DNA from: Heliopora coerulea
Taxonomy: Eukaryota; Cnidaria; Anthozoa; Scleralcyonacea; Helioporidae
Reading direction: 5' to 3'
Assembly: GCA_030142905.1 (NCBI GenBank)
Contig: JASJOG010000486.1
Coordinates: 81,253-145,252 of the forward strand
Length of the DNA stretch: 64,000 nucleotides
Shown here: positions 41,641 to 51,610 of the stretch, piece after piece
Numbering within the stretch: position 1 is the stretch's first letter
How the letters are laid out: each line of letters opens with the position of its first letter
Program-made: the position numbers and the translations under genes
The notes under the pieces: generated by a model
What the model saw: the letters and a program-made list of their open reading frames with translations, nothing else
The model's database searches: none
What the model was told of the DNA's origin: nothing

Positions 41641-44068
41641 TGACATGAATTGTAACTACAGTAATAATTCAGATCATAAAGAACTCAAATCTATTATAAC
41701 ATCATTTGGTCTAAAGCAGTTGGTAAGTGCTCCCACAAGAATAACAAAAGAATCCAAATCATTGATTGACGTCATTCATAGCAATGAACCCCATAAAATA
41801 AACTCAGTGAAAGTGATTCCAGCCGGTCTGAGCGACCACGAATTGATTGGTTGTGTACGGAAACTTCATAATATAAAACAGCAACCCAAGGTCATTACTT
41901 GCAGAAATTATTCAAATTATAATTCGACAACATTTTGTAATGATCTGAAATCAGCAAATTTCAAACCGATCTTCACATCTCCTTGTGTAAACAGGGCTTC
42001 ATCTTTCTTCAAGGATGTTCTTGACTTTTTTATAAATAAACATGCCCCGATGATCAGAAAAAAGGTCAAAGGGAGACTAGTACCATGGTTGACTCCAGAA
42101 GTTAAAAGGGAAATGAACACAAGAGATAAGCTTCTGCGGAAAGCACGTCATACAAATCGTGAAATAGATTGGTCATCTTACAAACGGCAGCGAAATCGAG
42201 TTACTAATTTAGTGAAGAAGTATAAAAAGAGATATTACCAAGATCAATTGAAGAAGTATAAAAAGAGATATTACCAAGATCTATTGAAGGATAATGAAAA
42301 GTCTGCAGATAAACTCTGGGGGACAATAAAAAAATTGTATCCGACTAAATCGGCAGAGTCTGGTGTAGGTTCAGTTTTCGATGTGAATGGGTCAAAATCA
42401 GCTGATAAAAGTGTTATTGCCAATGGTTTCTGCTAGTATTTTTCTAATGCCTTAAAATCCAAATTGTTTCCTCTTCGGGACTTCATTTGGAGCAAACGAA
42501 GATGTAAAAGTTCACCTTCATATGTAAAAAGATTTGTTTTCACTGAAGTTACAGAGCAAGAGATCCTTAAGGAATTAAAGAACCTTAAAAGGAAAAAAGC
42601 AACTGGAATTGATAATTTCCCCCTGGGTTTGATAAAAGATGCTGCGGGTGTTCTTGCGGAACCGTTAACACATTTGATAAATTTATCAATGAAAACTGGC
42701 GCTGTACCCAATGACTGGAAGATAGCCAAGGTGATACCATTATACAAATCTGGTGCTTTGTCAGATTTTGATAATTACAGACCAGTATCAGTTCTCCCAG
42801 TTTTTTCAAAAATTTTAGAAAGGATGATCCATAAACAATTGTTAAACCACCTTGAAACCAATGGCCTTCTATCTACTTATCAGTTTGGTTTTCGAGCGAA
42901 TAGGTCGACAGAAATTGCAGTTACCTATTTTTTAGATTATGTTAGAAAAGAGGCAGATAATGGAAAACTAACAGGTGCTCTGTTTATCGATCTGTCTAAG
43001 GCGTTTGACACCATTAGCCATTCAGGTCTTCTAAGTAAGCTACCTTTTTATGGAATACTTGACGATGAATTGCGATTGTTTACTAATTATTTGTTTCTTC
43101 GAAAACAGATTGTACAATACAATGGGGTTCTATCAAACCCAAATCCGATATTCAATGGACTGCCACAAGGGTCTGTTATTGGGCCGTTGCTCTTCCTTAT
43201 TCATTTCAATGATGTTCATCAGTGTCTAAATCATACAAAAATCATTACTTATGCAGATGACACTGTAATATTTACAGCTGCAAAGGATTTCAACGAGATC
43301 GAACAAAGTCTCAATAAGGATATTAACAACCTTTCAAAATGGTTATGTGATAATGAACTGATTATGAACTTAAAAGTAGGAAAAACTGAGGTAAAGCTTT
43401 TTGGCACAGGAAAGCGTTTGAGTCTCCTCAATGGAAGGCAACTCAACATTAAGACTAAAGAAATAACTATTAACTGTACTATGGAATATAAATATTTGGG
43501 TGTAGTTTTGGATCCTACACTCAATCTTGATACCCATTTCAACAAGATGTGCAAAAAGGCAGCGGGACGAGTAAACTTACTGCGACGTATTCGAGATTCT
43601 ATTGATGCATCTGTTGCAGAAAGAATTTATACAACAATGATTATGCCTGTTTTTACATACTGCAGCTCAATAACCCTTGGATGGTCGAAAACAAGAAGAA
43701 AAATAATACGTAATATTGAACAACGCAGTTTTAATGTTATAACAAAGTCATGCCCAAAAATAGACTTACGTATCCCATCTGTTGAGGGCGTGGTTAAGAC
43801 AAGAGCTTGTTGCTTTATTTTTGACTGTCTACACAACAATGTCTGCGATATCTACGAGAAGGTTTTTGAAAGAATGGAACATGCCCATAATACAAGAAAT
43901 AACCACGTCTCAGTCAAACTACCAAAGATAAGAACAGAATTTGGTCGTAAAAGTTTTAATTTTTTGGCAGCTAAAACGTTTAATGAACTCCCGCTTTTAG
44001 CTAAAAACTTTGAATCCAGGATTTTATTTAGAACATTTTTAGACGAATATTTTAATTGCATTTTTTGA
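41627..44068 (+). pseudogene. LINE ORF2 (EEP C-terminal half plus RT), single stop
   Basis: One frame runs from ITGDMNCNY to the final stop at 44066-44068, broken only by a TAG at 42434-42436 (GFC*YFSN). EEP part: APTRITKESKSLIDVI, LSDHELIG. RT part: VIPLYKSGALSDFDNYRPVS, ALFIDLSKAFDTISH (motif A), NGLPQGSVIGPLLF (motif B), KIITYADDTVIF (catalytic YADD), EYKYLGVVLDPTLNL (thumb). It ends with the usual C-terminal NELPLLAKNFESRILFRTFL. A 21-bp direct duplication encoding KKYKKRYYQD twice (42215-42285) sits in the linker. The RT region of over 500 residues is undamaged, so the insertion is recent. Confidence 0.9.
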
Positions 44069-44205
44069 CTCTATTCTAGTTTTTAATTTGTATAATTTAT
44101 TATATTCTAATGTTATTGATTAGGTACAGGACCCTAATGATAACTGTACATTTGTACTGATAGGTTATCCTGTGTAAATATTCGTAATTATTATTATTAT
44201 CCGCG
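41627..44205 (+). mobile_element. EEP-type LINE, young copy nested in REL-LINE 3
   Basis: Begins inside the EEP domain at TGDMNCNY, the same point at which the copy at 32031 begins, and ends in a (TTA)n tail at about 44188-44201. REL-LINE 3 coding sequence lies on both sides, so the order of insertion is clear. No target duplication could be identified by eye. Confidence 0.85.
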
Positions 44206-44896
44206 AAAAACAGCGTCGATCTTTACCTTGCAAGAGCAGATGGTCGAAACGAGAGCATGGAAGAAAATGAAGGGACTGACAGACCAAGATAAATGCAGGC
44301 TATGTGGAGAATGCAAAGAGACTGCTCACCATTTACTAGCAGGATTCAAAAAGCTAGCCGGATCGGAATATAAGAAAAGACATGACAACGCTTTAACGGT
44401 ACTGGTAGTGCAATGGGCGATAAAGAACGGACGGCTCCCAGAAGGGACGAAATGGTAAATGGAACGATGGGAAAAAGGGAAAGTGATCGAGAACAACGAC
44501 AAGACGTTATATTGGGACTGGGAGCACAAGATGAGGAAGAACTGTACGGCAAGAAGACCTGATTTGATGTTAGAGGATAGCGAAAAGAAAGAGATAACGA
44601 TCATCGATATGACGTGTCCGAACGAGTCAAACAAGGACGAGAAAAGAGGGCAGAAAGTACGAAAGGATCAGCAGTTGTGCTTCGAATTACGAGAAAGATG
44701 AGAGGATTTCACTGTTAAAGTAGTGCCGTCGGTGATCGGCTGTTTGGGAGGTGGTTTAAAACAATTGAAGGAAGAAATAAAGGAACTGTTTACGGATGAT
44801 AAAGAACTTGAATGTACGTGTAGAGTGATGCAAAAATCTGTAGTATGGGAAAGCAAAACCATCATGAGAAAAATATTATTAGGACTGATCCGTTGA
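44206..44896 (+). pseudogene. REL-LINE 3 zinc knuckle and restriction-like endonuclease
   Basis: Continues the interrupted ORF: EQMVETRAWKKMKGLTDQ, CRLCGECKETAHHLLAGF (the last Cys of CCHC replaced), KRHDNALTVLVVQWAIKNG, then after a stop at about 44458 TARRPDLMLEDSEKKEITII with DMTCP (nuclease core RPD...D). A second stop lies at about 44700, and then VVPSVIGCLGGGLKQLKEEI. Dead but clearly the 3' end of the same element. Confidence 0.8.
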
Positions 44897-45098
44897 CAAG
44901 AGATGCTCATATATATTAGCTAAGAAAGTTTGATAGCTATTGTCCTTCCCTCTTTAACCCGGATAAAAGTGGGAAAGCGGAGGGGGCATTGGCCAGTTAT
45001 ACAATATGCCCTAGGTTAGTTTTCCCTGTTTTTTTTGTAATTAGAGCATCATTGTATATTTGGTTAAGTCACGAAATAATAATAATAGTAATAATAAT

Positions 45099-45502
45099 CA
45101 TATGAAGGGTTATGGACATGAAGGACACATAACTCTACCACTTTAGGTTGTAAGTAGCAACTAGCTCCTAGTTTTAATCCAGTACATTTAGATGGACTGT
45201 GCGAAAAAACAATAATAATAAAAATAGCAATAACAATAACAATAATATAACGCATATTTAGCTGTGATGCATGTGCCTGGTGTACCTTTATCAGACTGGT
45301 TGTCATGATGGGCATATTGGGCTTCGTATATTTGTACCCCATCGTCACTTCGATGGTGTGTTCCTCCTCTCACTCAATAATAATAATAATCATACGAAGG
45401 GTCATAGACAAGAAGGACATATAACTCTAGCACCTTTGGTTGCGTGTGGCAACTTGCTCCTAGTTTTAATCCAGTACATTTAGATGGACTGTGCAGAAAA
45501 AC
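45099..45502 (+). repeat. Two about 112-bp units upstream of REL-LINE 4
   Basis: Units 45099-45210 and 45391-45502 match those at 37616-37860. The spacer (45211-45390) has (AATAAC)n and the phrase CATCGTCACTTCGATGGTG, a small hairpin. Confidence 0.75.
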
Positions 45503-46051
45503 AATAATAATAACAATGATAATAATAATAATAATAATAATAATAGTTCTAAGATTGTTAGCGCTGGGGTGACTGTAGAGGATAAGCTCTCTCAGTTACG
45601 AAATGCCCCAAAAACATGCGTAAAACATAGCCTCTGACAACCAAGTCCAGCTCCTGGCCTTCACGAGGCAGAACTGTTTGGAATTGACAGGAGTAGGGGC
45701 GAAAGGCGAGTATCTGGCGCCTTAAAACTCGATTCTTTGAGTGGGTGGAGCTCATTAACCTTGGATGGTTGTTCACCTAGGAGAGGGAGACTCCGATTTC
45801 AAACCAGGACAGATGGGGCCCTTTAGCCTTGGGTGGCAACCCATATAACGGTGGTTCCACGAAGAAAACAACCCACAACTCAAGATGTTTTTCGTATCGA
45901 GGAATGAATGGTTACTGCGTTATGTGGTCGCAAACGAAACCTGATAGAAAGTGGCGGCATCTGTCAGTAATAGCTTTATCCTGAGAGTAGGGCAACTCAG
46001 GATTGACTTATGACCCGTACATTGCAACCTCAAACATGTGACTGAACGATT

Positions 46052-47115
46052 ATGAACACTATTAATGTAGAAGAAAACGACGTGAATGAGACTGGAACGA
46101 CAAGTGAAAGTTTCTCGTCCGGCAGGTGTCCTGTGGAGCAGCAGCGCAGGCCCAGTCGTCAAGTTACTCCTGAAGCTACAAGACGGAAATGGACAAAAGA
46201 TATCAATGTTGTCATAATGGAGTGGTTTTATTTAAGCAAACCGTTCAGTGAGGATGGTAAACCACAAAGAGGATACCGACAGCGAATGCACAGAATATGG
46301 CAAGAGAGAGGATTGTTTCCTACATCTGAACAAAGGATTTGTGATCAAGCCAGAGCAATAAGGAAGAACAATTGGCTAACGGATATAGAACTGGAGAGTA
46401 TACGACGAAGAGTATTGAGTGAGGAAATAAGCCATGGAGAAGAGAATCTGGAGAGACTAGAGGAAACAGATGGTAACATGGCCATGAATGCTGAGATGAG
46501 AACAGAACATGAGGAAAGAGCAAATGTAAGGGCTGTGGATCAGGGGGAAGATACAAAGACAAAAGACCAACCTAGAGGAATAGGTGAAGAAGGTATTACA
46601 GTAATAGGATATGAAGCGCTAAATGAGGATGAGAAAGAAATGGTTGATAAGATAATTAAATTCATGAAGGGTGAACAAGAATACAGAGTATCACGATTAA
46701 GAAGGTGGATCGACTAAAGATGAATGAGATAACAGCAAAAGTTAATAAGGTAGTTGCACGAATACAAACAGATAGTATAAAGGAAACAAATCAATTACTG
46801 ATAGCAGTTAGAAATGTAGTGGCGGAGAAAATTGGATTAAGGGAAGTTGATAAACAAACAAAGAAAAAAGAACCATGGTGGAAAAGAAGATTAAAGAAAA
46901 ATATCCAACTGCTTAGGAAAGATATTAACATAATGGAACGAAAGAAAAGTGGAGAAATTAGAAAGGAGGGTAAATACAAAAGGCTTGAAGTGAAATATAA
47001 AATAAGAATAAAGGGATTAACGACGGTAATAGAGGAACTTAAACAAAGAGCGCTAGCTAAAATAGCTGAGGTAAAGAGGTACGAACAGAGGATAAAGCAA
47101 TATAAACAGAACTAA
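46052..47115 (+). pseudogene. REL-LINE 4 N-terminal region
   Basis: 46052-46717 is open: an N-terminal tail, [20 protein letters not shown] (Myb-like), then [20 protein letters not shown]. It frameshifts near 46710 into 46705-47115, a basic coiled linker (KKEPWWKRRLKKNIQLLRKD), ending in a TAA at 47113-47115. The Myb-like part probably recognises the DNA target, by analogy with R2-type elements. Confidence 0.7.
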
Positions 47116-48982
47116 ATGTTTCAGAGCGACCAAAAAAAGTTCTATACGGAAATAAACAACGGACAGGGGACTGAATTTGAAAAAGTAATACCAGATGCAG
47201 ATGAAAGTATAAAGTTTTGGAGTGAAATTTGGGACAACGAAATAGAACATAATAGGGAACCTGAATGGTTAGATCAAGTAAAACAGGAAATTGAACACTT
47301 CAACCAAGAAAATTTGAAGATAAATGAGGAAGATATCAGAAAGCAGTGCAAAAATATCCCGAATTGGAAAGCCCCAGGTCTTGATGGAGTTGAAGGTTAC
47401 TGGATAAAGAGAATAACGTCGTGCCATCAAAGGATTGCAGAACAGTTAGATGAGATTTTAAATGATAGGACTGATTTACATCAATGGATGACATGTAGTA
47501 GGACAGTACTGTGCTTAAAAGACCAATCAAGAGGCAATGCAGTTGATAATTTTAGACCCATATCATATTTACCTCTGATGTGTAAATTGATGATAATGAT
47601 GATTGCAGAAAATACGTACACCTTTTTGGAAATGAATGATGTACTACCACATGAACAAAAAGGGTGTAGAAGAAAGTCGAGAGGAACAAAAGACCAACTG
47701 TTAATTGACAAGCTGGTTTTAAAGGATTGCAAGAAAAGACATTCAAATCTCTCCATGGCCCGGATAGATTATCGTAAGGCGTACGATATGGTACCTCATT
47801 CTTGGATTGTAGAATGTATGAGTATGTTCCGAATTGCCAATAATGTGAAAGCATTCCTTGAAAGCAGCATGAAGAACTGGAAAACGGAGTTAACGTCATC
47901 GGGAGAAAGTCTAGGACATGTAAACATAAGACGAGGTATCTTTCAAGGAGACAACTTATCCCCTTTAATTTTTGTGATATATATGATACCGTTAAAACAC
48001 GTAAACTGATGACAATGTATGGTGCTTTTCACCCAAAAAGTGACATCCATAGATTATATTTACAAAGGGAAAAAGGTGGAAGAGGATACATTAGTTGTGA
48101 CGAATGCATCACTGCGGAAGAGAACAGTTTCGGGTGGTATGTAAAGATCAGTGTGGAACCACTCCTACAACAAGTTGCCAAGACAAATGTGATTGAAACA
48201 GAAGGGTGCGAAGCAAAGGAAAATTTTAAAAGGAAAATAAGAGAAGATCTGGAGAAAGTCTGGACTGACAAAAGAATGTATGGACAATATAAGAGAGATC
48301 TAGAGGAAGAGGTACAGGTAGACATGGTGAAGACATGGTGGTGGTTAAGGAAAGGGGATTTGAAACCAGAGACTGAAGCACGTCTATGTGCTGCACAAGA
48401 ACAAGCACTCAGGACAAATTATGTCAAGTTTCACATAGATAAAACGGTTGAGTCTCCACTTTGCAGGCTTTGTGGTGAAAAGGGAGAGCATGTAACACAC
48501 TTGATCAGTGAATGTAAGAAGCTAGCGCAATACGAGCCACATGACAATGTGGCTCGTATTGTACACTGGAAGCTTTGTGGTTTATACCAGTTAGAACGAG
48601 CTGAAAAATGGTATGAACATCAACCAAATGCAGTCACTGAATCAGATGAAGTTAAGATTCTAGAAGACCTGATATTGTGGAGGTGTTAAAGAAGAAAAAG
48701 GAGTGCAAGATTATAGACATTGCAGTTCCAGGAGATAGCAGAACAAGGGAAAAAGAATTAGAGAAAATGGAAAAGTATGACGACTTGAAAAGGGAAATAA
48801 AAAGAATGTGGAAGATGAGGAAAATTGAGATAATACCAATAGTTATAGGTGCTTTGGAAGCAATTAGTAGAAAACTGGATAAGTGGATTGAAAAACTGGA
48901 CGGAGATATTAGAATAGAACTTCTCCAAAAGACGGCATTGCTTGGAACAGCAAGAATATTGAAAAGGAGCTTGGAAGGCTGA
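47116..48982 (+). pseudogene. REL-LINE 4 RT with internal deletion, plus endonuclease
   Basis: 47116-48009: IPNWKAPGLDGVEGYWIKRI, FRPISYLPLMCKL, ARIDYRKAYDMVPHSWIVE (motif A) and RRGIFQGDNLSPLIFVIYMI (motif B). The sequence then jumps from IPLKHVN* to MTMYGAFHPKSDIHRLYLQR, so the catalytic xxDD motif C and thumb are deleted. 48009-48689 gives the knuckle CRLCGEKGEHVTHLISEC. After a small deletion and frameshift near 48660, RRPDIVEVLKKKKECKIIDI carries the nuclease core. It ends at about 48982. Copy 1 shows the opposite loss (motif B missing, motif C kept). Confidence 0.85.
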
Positions 48983-49099
48983 AAAACTCGGAACCTTAGG
49001 CTACTGGTTGTAGACAGTTTTCGAGGGATAATTAAATACTACCGGCATAAGCTGTGAAAGATAAAATAATAATAATAATAATAACAATAATAATAATAG

Positions 49100-49286
49100 T
49101 AGTGGTTGATGGAATTTGTATGTTTGCATCTAAGAACATCAGCCAGACATGCGGTTATTGATTACATAGACAGGGTCCTTCGACAAGCACCGCCACATTC
49201 TTCAAAAGGATTCTGTCTATGTAATCAATAACCGCATGTCTGGCTGATGTTTTTAGATGCAAACATACAAATTCCATCAACCACTA
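49100..49286. repeat. 73-bp fold-back at a REL-LINE 3' end
   Basis: Arms 49100-49173 and 49213-49286 are near-perfect inverted copies (starting TAGTGGTTGATGGAATTTGT), loop 39 bp. The right arm and loop are the 3' end of a REL-LINE in plus orientation (compare 49865-49950). The left arm is an inverted copy of it. Confidence 0.85.
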
Positions 49287-50092
49287 TATCACTAAAAATC
49301 CAGAACAATTTTTTTTTTTGACGGGTCTTTTAGATGCTGGATGAAATCCAACATGACAACCGTTTCCAGCCTTAGGTCTCTGGGTGAGATCTGGTTTGTT
49401 TTGGCCCCAACCGAGTTCAAACAGCGACATGATAGAGTTGGACAATATATTCATTGGAAAATATGCCATCACTACGGAAAAGAAGTGTCCAGAAACTGGT
49501 ATGAGCACCACTCTGACCCTGTCACAGAAATAGGAAATATAACTATCCTATGGGATTTCACCATACAGACAGACAGGGCTATCAAAGCAAATAGACCAGA
49601 CATAGTGGTAAAAGACAAAAATGGTAAACTTTGCTTATTGATAGATATGGCCGTACCAGCTGACTGCAACGTATCTACCACAATATACAAAAAACTCTCA
49701 AAATACAAAGACTTAGAAATGAAGATCTAAAAAAATGTGGGGTATGAATGTGACATGCTTCCAGTAGTGATAGGCTCACTTGGTGTGATAAACAAAGGCA
49801 CTGAAGAGTTCACAAATAGAATACCTGGACAGCTATGCCTAAGAGTATTTCAAAAAATTATGTTGACAAGCACTGCCCACATTCTTCGAAGGGCTCTGTC
49901 TATGTAATCAATAACCGCATGTCAGGCTGATGTTTTTAGATGTAAACATGCAAATTCAATCAATATACATATTTTTATTAACGGGTCTTTTAGCCGCTGG
50001 ATGAAATCCAACATGGCAACTGTCTCCAGCCTTAGGTCTCTGGGTGAGATCCGGTTGGATGATATGTAAACACAGACATCAAAGGAAATAAA

Positions 50093-50126
<34 letters not shown>
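49287..50126 (+). pseudogene. REL-LINE 3'-end fragments (tail pile-up)
   Basis: 49287-49410 is the 3' UTR of one copy (ACGGGTCTTTTAGATGCTGG). It is followed directly by the coding end of another: FKQRHDRVGQYIHWKICHHY, RAIKANRPDIVVKDKNGKLC with LLIDMAVPAD (nuclease core), then VVIGSLGVINKGTEEF and LTSTAHILRRALSM, stop near 49906. Its UTR and (AAT)n run to 50126. The UTR phrase repeats at 49978-50060. Confidence 0.78.
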
Positions 50127-50127
<1 letters not shown>

Positions 50128-50189
50128 GGGTAGGCGGGATGCTTATCTAAAACTAATGATCCCAAACGACCAGGGCTCATACCCCTGTG

Positions 50190-50860
50190 TCTAGTTGGAG
50201 TAGGTGGATGATAAGTGTCCTAAGGATGATAAGTTAGCCAACACAAGTGTGTTGTCAACAAAACGAGCGTAAAATTTTACTGTGTCTGAGGAAATGAGAG
50301 GTCGGATTACTTCTTCGAGAATTGTCATAATGATGTCTGGCAGAGTAAGTAAAAAGGGAGAACCCATGCATACTCCATCAATTTGTTGAAAAAGGTCACC
50401 ATTTAGAGAAAATGGCGTTTTATTGCTGGAGTCAATCAGAAGCTTTTTTGAGGTTCGTTTGCTTAGTGGAGTAGTAATTCGGTGTTCTTGTTTATTTTGT
50501 CTAAGATGATGTTGACCATTTTCCGTAGTGGTATGTTTGTGAACAGCGAAGTTACATCGAAGGAAACAAACTTGAAACCTTGCGCGAGTCAAGGAATTTT
50601 ATGTATCCTGTGAACGGTGTCAAAACTATCTCGTAGCTTGAATTCATTGAGGGCAAGTGAATTCAGTAGCTTTGAGAGGTATTTACGACAGGTTGATAAG
50701 CTGTGCCGGTGGTATCAATAATTGGGTGAAAAGGCGGAAAACTGTCAAGGCATTTGTGTATTTTAGGTGCCACTACTGATGCAGTTACGTCCGACTCTTC
50801 GGATAGTTTCGCTGGTTTTCTGGATATATAGTAGATATATTCTACGAATGTAAAGTCTTA
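50190..50860 (-). pseudogene. Penelope-like reverse transcriptase relic
   Basis: Minus strand from about 50830: SEESDVTASVVAPKIHKCLD and SFPPFHPIIDTTGTAYQP, then EFKLRDSFDTVHRIHKIP, GFKFVSFDVTSLFTNIPLRK (RT motif A, catalytic Asp), and after a frameshift FQQIDGVCMGSPFLL (motif B) and FYARFVDNTLVLAN, where PLEs have a VDD catalytic pair. The second Asp has become Asn, and stops occur. The nuclease part is not found downstream. Confidence 0.85.
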
Positions 50861-51300
50861 AACTCCGTGAAAGAAGACAACTCCATCGTAATTCTTCCTG
50901 CAATAAAGGCCCAGCCACAGTGATCCTCGATAAAACAAAACCGCGTTAACACATGCAAAGGACATCTCTTCTGAGGCCTTAATGACTACAGAAATCCAAC
51001 CCATTTGAAAGCATATAAATAGAAATTAGGAAAAAATTTCCACGATGGAGTCATCGGCAGCAATTTATATCACTGAAACAAAATTTCAAAACACCACTAT
51101 TCTACGGACTTCCATAGCTTGACAAGATTCACACACCAATACAACTGATTTTTTCCTAATTCCACAAGTCCACTATATAGTTCATCCCATTCCACTTCCA
51201 ATATCCTCAAAACATATTCCTTCCACAACGACCAACACCCCGATAAGTAGAATTGATAAAAACCTATCCAAGACATGACCATCAAAGACGACAAAGAAAT
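50861..51300. other. Unassigned stretch
   Basis: No recognised gene or repeat between the PLE relic and the tRNA-derived element. Confidence 0.3.
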
Positions 51301-51305
51301 GGTAT

Positions 51306-51610
51306 TTTTGAAGAAGGAAAATCTCGAGTGTCTGGATATTATTTTAAGACTCAACCGGGATCTGTTGCGAAAAATGCAACATTGGGCCATTCGGCTAAGA
51401 ATCGAAACCCCGACCTTGCGAATCTAGTGCGATACTCTGCCAACTAAGCTACGGAGGCCGTTGCCAAGAGCATGGTTACGAGTTCAGTATATATAATGGT
51501 GGTAATGCCGATTAAGTGAAGGGTATATTCGATAGAACATTATGAGTTGGGTCTTAAAATAATATCCAGACACTCGAGATTTTCCTCCTTCAAAAGTATC
51601 AACTTAACAG
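51306..51610. repeat. tRNA-derived element with terminal inverted repeats
   Basis: Left arm 51313-51356 (GAAGGAAAATCTCGAGTGTC...) is an inverted copy of the right arm 51555-51597. It is the same family as the element at 15.2-15.6 kb. A tRNA-like minus-strand sequence (51385-51459) lies between the arms. Homology to the 15-kb copy continues past the right arm (TTAACAGTTAGTGGTCAAGT). Confidence 0.72.
51385..51459 (-). ncRNA. tRNA-derived sequence with A and B boxes
   Basis: A 75-nt minus-strand sequence GGCCTCC...TGGCC with A box TAGCTTAGTTGG matching the consensus and B box GGTTTCGATTC with one inserted T. It ends in an acceptor-like stem complement. No isotype assigned. It is probably the Pol III promoter of a repeat. 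Confidence 0.58.

Larger units (their letters stand above)
37861..45098 (+). mobile_element. REL-endonuclease LINE copy 3, split by an EEP-type LINE
   Basis: Starts after (TAA)n at about 37861-37887 with a 5' UTR of roughly 550 bp (similar in layout to that of copy 4), then a broken ORF to 41640. It is interrupted by the LINE at 41627-44205, resumes at about 44206 with the zinc knuckle and nuclease, and has a 3' UTR ending in (AAT)n at 45076-45098. Divergent from copies 1 and 4. Confidence 0.82.
45503..49098 (+). mobile_element. REL-endonuclease LINE copy 4
   Basis: Preceded by (TAA)n (45508-45545), with a 5' UTR of about 505 bp, ORF from ATG 46052, and 3' (TAA)n at about 49065-49098. It is closest to copy 1 in protein sequence. 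An internal deletion removes the middle of RT. Confidence 0.85.

Noticed and set aside
51385..51459. Functional tRNA gene
   Set aside because: The same sequence recurs within a repeat at 15.3 kb and the anticodon arm does not fold cleanly, so a tRNA-derived repeat is more likely.
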